Of a stretch of 7,524 nucleotides of DNA, positions 5,453 to 7,524 are shown one piece after another. Origin of the DNA: Candidatus Sabulitectum sp. (GTDB lineage: Bacteria > Fermentibacterota > Fermentibacteria > Fermentibacterales > JCC-6); NCBI GenBank assembly GCA_029940175.1, contig JAOZRM010000154.1, forward strand, positions 1 through 7,524, in the 5' to 3' direction. The notes beneath the pieces were generated by a model, which saw only the letters and a program-made list of their open reading frames with translations, was not told the DNA's origin and did no database searches. The stretch's first letter is position 1; every line of letters begins with the position of its first letter. The translations under genes were made by a program, and so were the position numbers.

Positions 5453-6433
5453 TTGCAGAAAAAAACTAAGAATATCATAAAACTTGCTATCGGCATAATT
5501 ATTGCAGCCTTAACTATCTGGCTCACTTTTAGAAGTACTGATTGGCCCGAACTCAGAAATGCGTTCAACAATACCAGATGGGGTTTTGTTCTGCTGGTTC
5601 TTCCTGCACTTGCTGCAAGCTATGTTTTTAGAGTTTACAGATGGGTAACTCTTCTTTCACCGATGAAGAAGGTTGAGAAGTCAGTAGCAGCACCACCACT
5701 GTTAACCGGATTTATGATGAACAGTGTTTTCCCGGGTCGTCTGGGTGAATTTGCCAGGTCAGCACTTCTTTCAAGGAGTACCGGTATTCCATTTGTATCT
5801 TCATTTGCCACAGTTGTTGTGGCCAGATTGTTTGACGGTCTTGCTCTTACTGGCTTGACCCTTGTTGTTATGGCAGCAATGTGGAATAACCTCTCCGGTT
5901 CGGTCAGGGGTGGGTTGATAGCAGCAGGTTTTGGTTACATCGTAATACTTTTTGTTCTGATTGCACTTAGAAAATGGCATGAAGCTACTGCAAGGATCAT
6001 TGTCTTTCCCTTTCGTAAGTTGCATTTTGAGAAAGTTGCTTCAAAAATAGAGAGAATGCTGCTGGATTTCGCAACAGGACTTGATATACTCAAGGATCCT
6101 CAGGAGTTGATTAGAGTTTCCCTGTTAACAGCAGGAGTCTGGCTTTCTCTCTGTGTTTCTGTTATTCCGGTGTTTTATGCATTGGAGATGCCCTGGAACT
6201 GGTATTACCCGCCCCTTATTCTTGTTCTGGCGGGATTCGGTATGCTTATCCCGACTCCTGGAGGTGCTGGGACAGTTCACTATGCAATTGGAGTACTCTT
6301 TCCAGCGATTACAGGCATACCGTTACCACAGGCGAAAGCACTTGCTATTGTATTTCATGCCACACAGTTCATACCTGTTATCATTGCAGGGCTTCTGGTG
6401 TCAAAAGGAAATTTCAAACTGAACGACACGTAA
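5453..6433 (+). CDS. UPF0104 / LPG-synthase-TM-like integral membrane protein
   Basis: 326 residues from TTG 5453. An integral inner-membrane protein with about seven or eight hydrophobic helices: residues 8-26, 44-62, the 80s, the 120s-140s, around 155-175, two near 225-270, and the C-terminal one. The family signatures of the flippase-like domain related to MprF and AglD are present: 'N-S-V-F-P-G-R-L-G-E-F-A-R' (90-102), VVVARLFDG, and LIPTPGGAGTVHYAIG near the C-terminus. No soluble lysyl-transferase domain follows, so aminoacyl-phospholipid synthesis should not be assumed. In polysaccharide loci such proteins are usually read as lipid or lipid-linked-sugar translocators of unproven role. 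TTG is chosen because GGAG lies 7 nt upstream and the product then begins with Lys-rich residues before the first helix, 4 nt after the gmhA stop. ATG 5423 (26 bp overlap, 10 extra residues) is a real alternative. It is the last gene of the operon. Confidence 0.8.
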   Translation: MQKKTKNIIKLAIGIIIAALTIWLTFRSTDWPELRNAFNNTRWGFVLLVLPALAASYVFRVYRWVTLLSPMKKVEKSVAAPPLLTGFMMNSVFPGRLGEFARSALLSRSTGIPFVSSFATVVVARLFDGLALTGLTLVVMAAMWNNLSGSVRGGLIAAGFGYIVILFVLIALRKWHEATARIIVFPFRKLHFEKVASKIERMLLDFATGLDILKDPQELIRVSLLTAGVWLSLCVSVIPVFYALEMPWNWYYPPLILVLAGFGMLIPTPGGAGTVHYAIGVLFPAITGIPLPQAKALAIVFHATQFIPVIIAGLLVSKGNFKLNDT

Positions 6434-6461
6434 GGGAACTCTATGAGTTTGTTCAGTGTAG

Positions 6462-6467
6462 TATAAT
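6462..6467 (+). promoter_or_regulatory. Possible -10 box before the FmdB-type gene
   Basis: A perfect TATAAT stands in the 65 bp gap before the FmdB-type gene, 31 nt ahead of its start. No convincing -35 is found at 16-18 bp spacing (CTCTAT at 6439-6444 is poor), so the site may be weak, activator-dependent or fortuitous. If real, it lets the zinc-ribbon gene be expressed apart from the upstream operon. Confidence 0.3.
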
Positions 6468-6498
6468 TCTGCAATTCTGAATTTAGAAAGAGGAGAAA

Positions 6499-6744
6499 AT
6501 GCCCACATATGATTATGTCTGCAACATGTGCGGAAACAGGTATGAGAAGTTCCAGAACATGTCTGCAGATCCCGATACCCAGTGCCCTGAATGCGGTGGT
6601 GATGTAAGAAGGCTTATTGGTGCCGGTGCAGGAATTATTTTCAAGGGAAAGGGATTCTACCAGACGGATTACAAGAAAGCTTCAGAACCTTCAGAGTGTT
6701 CAACCTGCCCAACTTGTCCAACTTGCCCGGCAGCAAAAGACTGA
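6499..6744 (+). CDS. FmdB-family small zinc-ribbon protein
   Basis: 81 residues. The N-terminus MPTYDYVCNMCG is the hallmark of the FmdB/CxxC_CxxC_SSSS regulatory-protein family. Four Cys (8, 11, 29, 32) form the zinc ribbon, and the following GAGAGIIFKGKGFYQTDY segment (41-58) is the second conserved block. The family is named from a putative regulator of formamidase genes; its molecular role is unsettled, and it may bind nucleic acid or protein. Unusual here is the tail: after a short Ser/Glu linker the last 15 residues hold four further Cys at exact three-residue steps (67, 70, 73, 76) in Thr-Cys-Pro units. These are encoded by three 9-nt tandem repeats (6703-6729). AAAGAGGAG just before ATG is a strong ribosome site with short spacing. 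It is separated by 65 bp from the membrane-protein gene and may or may not share its transcript. Confidence 0.88.
   Translation: MPTYDYVCNMCGNRYEKFQNMSADPDTQCPECGGDVRRLIGAGAGIIFKGKGFYQTDYKKASEPSECSTCPTCPTCPAAKD
6703..6729 (+). repeat. Three 9-nt tandem repeats coding Thr-Cys-Pro
   Basis: Units ACCTGCCCA, ACTTGTCCA and ACTTGCCCG follow one another without a gap inside the 3' end of the FmdB-type gene. Differences are at third codon positions (plus the final A/G), so the peptide unit Thr-Cys-Pro is kept while the DNA has drifted. This suggests selection on the Cys spacing rather than a very recent slippage event. Confidence 0.75.
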
Positions 6745-6764
6745 AACTGTTTTTCAAGGCTCTT

Positions 6765-6935
6765 TCATGAGATAAGCTCGGTATAGTGCGCTACTATTCC
6801 CATGCTATCCCAGGGGAAATTTTCTGTTATTGGCCTTAATGCTAACTGAGTTCCAGTAATGCAGAGGCTTATGCACATAGCCTCGGTTGTATCTCCCAGC
6901 GAGCTATTTTCCGGTTCACCAAGTCCATACCCAAA
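6765..6935 (-). pseudogene. Remnant resembling a GT4 glycosyltransferase C-terminus
   Basis: On the minus strand the frame from 6935 down to the TGA at 6765-6767 is open for 56 codons, directly after an in-frame TGA at 6936-6938, and has no upstream start. Its last third, ITENFPWDSMGIVAHYTEL (then Ile-Ser-stop), fits the usual end of group-1/GT4 glycosyltransferases, where 'f-S-W-D-x-h-a-x-x-x-x-x-x-Y-x-x-L' precedes the stop. The part before it (GYGLGEPENSSLGDTTEAM) could correspond to the 'G-x-L-V-x-P-x-D-...-L-A-x-A-I' stretch of the same domain, though it is less convincing. Everything further upstream on this strand is broken by stops, so this would be a decayed 3' stump. Such a relic fits a polysaccharide-related neighbourhood. 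The call rests on a short motif match by eye and could be chance. Confidence 0.4.
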
Positions 6936-7106
6936 TCAGAGAAAAGCTTCAAGAATCTTCTAAACCTTCCAGAGAAACAGAAGGAAGAGATTGAAGCGAT
7001 GGGTGATTACTGGGAGAGGAGACTGGTGACGGAGAGAATGTTGAGGACAAGAAAAAGAGAACTTTTGACTTCTAGACTAATTCCCATCATTGTTACACAA
7101 AAATAG
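6846..7106 (+). pseudogene. Open plus-strand segment coding a basic, start-less peptide
   Basis: The frame between the TAA at 6843-6845 and the TAG at 7104-7106 is open for 86 codons. From about 6909 on it reads like real protein: FRFTKSIPKSEKSFKN, then LLNLPEKQKEEIEAMGDY, then a strongly basic amphipathic WERRLVTERMLRTRKREL, then a hydrophobic end. The first 20-30 codons overlap the minus-strand glycosyltransferase-like remnant and look non-coding. No ATG/GTG/TTG occurs before ATG 6999, which would give a 35-residue peptide with GAAGAG 9 nt upstream. I do not recognise a family; the Lys/Arg/Glu helix could be the 3' end of a lost larger gene (for instance a nucleic-acid-binding protein) or a small real protein. 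Treat it as a likely fragment. Confidence 0.3.
6864..6884. repeat. Short inverted repeat (hairpin) in the gene-free gap
   Basis: GAGGCT (6864-6869) and AGCCTC (6879-6884) are perfect inverted copies. With one bulged T the stem extends to 8 bp around a GCAC loop. No T-run follows on either strand, so it is not a standard intrinsic terminator. It lies within the overlapping relics, and its role is unknown. Confidence 0.4.
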
Positions 7107-7123
7107 CTCCCTTTGTATTTTTG
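7098..7123. repeat. A+T-rich inverted repeat after the basic peptide segment
   Basis: CAAAAATA (7098-7105) is matched by TATTTTTG (7116-7123), an 8-bp perfect stem with a 10-nt loop. It covers the TAG of the plus-strand open segment and has A-runs on one arm and T-runs on the other. It could act as a weak bidirectional terminator, but the stem lacks G+C pairs, so this is doubtful. Confidence 0.3.
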
Positions 7124-7155
7124 CTGAAAGTGGAGGTTACCATAACTGACGGGTC

Positions 7156-7184
7156 TTGAAAGAGAAGTTAGTTTGTGGTAATAT
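7156..7184 (+). promoter_or_regulatory. Extended -10 promoter before the C25-propeptide gene
   Basis: TTGAAA (7156-7161) and TAATAT (7179-7184) are spaced by exactly 17 bp, and TGG directly precedes the -10 (TGn extended element). The predicted start near 7191 falls right at the GAGGGAG ribosome site, giving a leader of only about 14 nt before ATG 7205. This is the best promoter in the window by eye. Confidence 0.5.
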
Positions 7185-7204
7185 CAGATCGAGGGAGAAG
7201 TATC

Positions 7205-7524
7205 ATGATGAAGTTCGGATGTATCCTGACAGTTATGCTTGTGTCTGCTGGTTTTTGCTATGCGGATTGGCTTGAATTCAACGCAGGGTGTCCTGCCGGG
7301 GCTTCACCGTTAGTCAGGTATGGAGTGACCGCACCTGATTACATCTCCTTTGATATTGAGCTTCAAGGTCTTCTGTCAGAGACACTGGCACACGACAGTG
7401 TGGAATATCTGAGATTCAATCAAAGCCCGGGAACAGTACCCATGGCTTCAACCGGTTTTCCTGAAATGCCTGTTGTAACCTGTTTTGTTGCAGTACCTGA
7501 TGGAGTTGATCTTGATCTCTCCTT
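7205..7524 (+). CDS. Secreted protein with peptidase C25-like propeptide, 5' part only
   Basis: The frame is open from ATG 7205 to the window end, 106 codons visible; a second ATG at 7208 is an equal choice. GAGGGAG lies 7-10 nt upstream. The first 21 residues form a Sec signal peptide (Met-Met-Lys, hydrophobic core ILTVMLVSAGF, cleavage after CYA before Asp-Trp). The mature start then shows 'W-L-E-F', a 'Y-I-S-F-D-I-E-L-Q-G-L' strand, 'V-E-Y-L-R-F', and 'S-T-G-F-P-E-M-P-V-V-T-C-F-V-A-V-P-D-G'. This G-x-P-x-x-P-V-V...hydrophobic-x-x-P arrangement is characteristic of the N-terminal propeptide of gingipain-type cysteine peptidases (C25), abundant in FCB-type bacteria and often exported by type IX secretion. 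The catalytic His/Cys region would be far downstream and is not visible, so peptidase activity is an inference. The propeptide also occurs on some non-peptidase surface proteins. Confidence 0.65.
   Translation, partial: MMKFGCILTVMLVSAGFCYADWLEFNAGCPAGASPLVRYGVTAPDYISFDIELQGLLSETLAHDSVEYLRFNQSPGTVPMASTGFPEMPVVTCFVAVPDGVDLDLS

Noticed and set aside
6153..6422. Plus-strand open frame inside the membrane-protein gene
   Set aside because: It is an out-of-frame shadow; its hydrophobic look comes from the helix-coding sequence of the real gene.
6437..6449. AACTC-TAT-GAGTT hairpin after the membrane-protein gene as a terminator
   Set aside because: The stem is only 5 bp with low G+C and no following T-run; it is unlikely to terminate transcription.
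6742..6756. TGAAA/TTTCA stem after the FmdB-type stop as a terminator
   Set aside because: The stem is 5 A+T-rich pairs with the T-run inside the loop and arm instead of after the stem.
7065..7093. TTGACT with CATTGT as a second promoter for the C25-type gene
   Set aside because: The -10 matches only 3/6 and the leader would be over 100 nt; the TTGAAA/TGG-TAATAT pair closer to the gene is far better.
6745..7204. Insertion sequence or tRNA-related integration in the gap
   Set aside because: No terminal inverted repeats, target duplications, transposase motif or tRNA cloverleaf could be seen; only short relic frames and two small inverted repeats are present.

Overview
This 7.5 kb window is bacterial chromosome from a Gram-negative (diderm) organism of moderate G+C. 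The outer-membrane-type beta-barrel, a lipoprotein signal, Sec signal peptides and a sugar-nucleotide/heptose gene set all point to a two-membrane envelope. The last gene starts with a signal peptide followed by what looks like a gingipain-type (peptidase C25) propeptide. That, together with several secreted proteins of no close family, suggests an uncultured FCB-group or neighbouring candidate phylum (Fermentibacteria-like). The placement is an inference from protein style only.

Layout. (1) 1-2889, plus strand: the 3' part of a beta-barrel gene, a small lipoprotein gene 7 nt after it, and an N6-adenine-type methyltransferase (TrmN6-like) whose start almost touches the lipoprotein stop. These three look like one transcript. 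(2) 2872-3324, minus strand: a lone secreted beta-rich protein, convergent with the methyltransferase (18 bp overlap of the 3' ends) and divergent from the next operon, with candidate promoters packed back to back. (3) 3378-6433, plus strand: a tight four-gene operon of a CpsB/YwqE-type PHP phosphatase, an RmlD-type 4-keto-sugar reductase, a GmhA-type sedoheptulose-7-phosphate isomerase and a polytopic UPF0104/LPG-synthase-TM-like membrane protein. Genes are separated by 2 nt, overlap by 22 bp, and are separated by 4 nt. (4) 6499-6744: a small FmdB-type zinc-ribbon protein behind a perfect TATAAT box. (5) 6745-7204: 460 bp with no intact gene. It holds a minus-strand remnant resembling the C-terminus of a GT4 glycosyltransferase, an open plus-strand segment coding a very basic peptide, and two short inverted repeats. 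(6) 7205-7524: the 5' end of a secreted C25-propeptide-like gene behind a good extended -10 promoter.

How the genes fit together: the four-gene operon is most simply read as an envelope polysaccharide/heptose module (isomerase, keto-sugar reductase, PHP phosphatase, membrane carrier or flippase-like protein), and the decayed glycosyltransferase end downstream fits the same theme. Two points stand out. The phosphatase's conserved N-terminus (DxxSH...DDG) lies upstream of every ATG/GTG/TTG codon in its frame, so it seems to use a CTG start. The first histidine of its metal-binding HxH motif is also replaced by arginine. No CRISPR array, tRNA, rRNA, integrase or intact insertion sequence was seen. 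I found no clear evidence for a wholly new system; the most unusual items are the phosphatase N-terminus and the relic-bearing gap.
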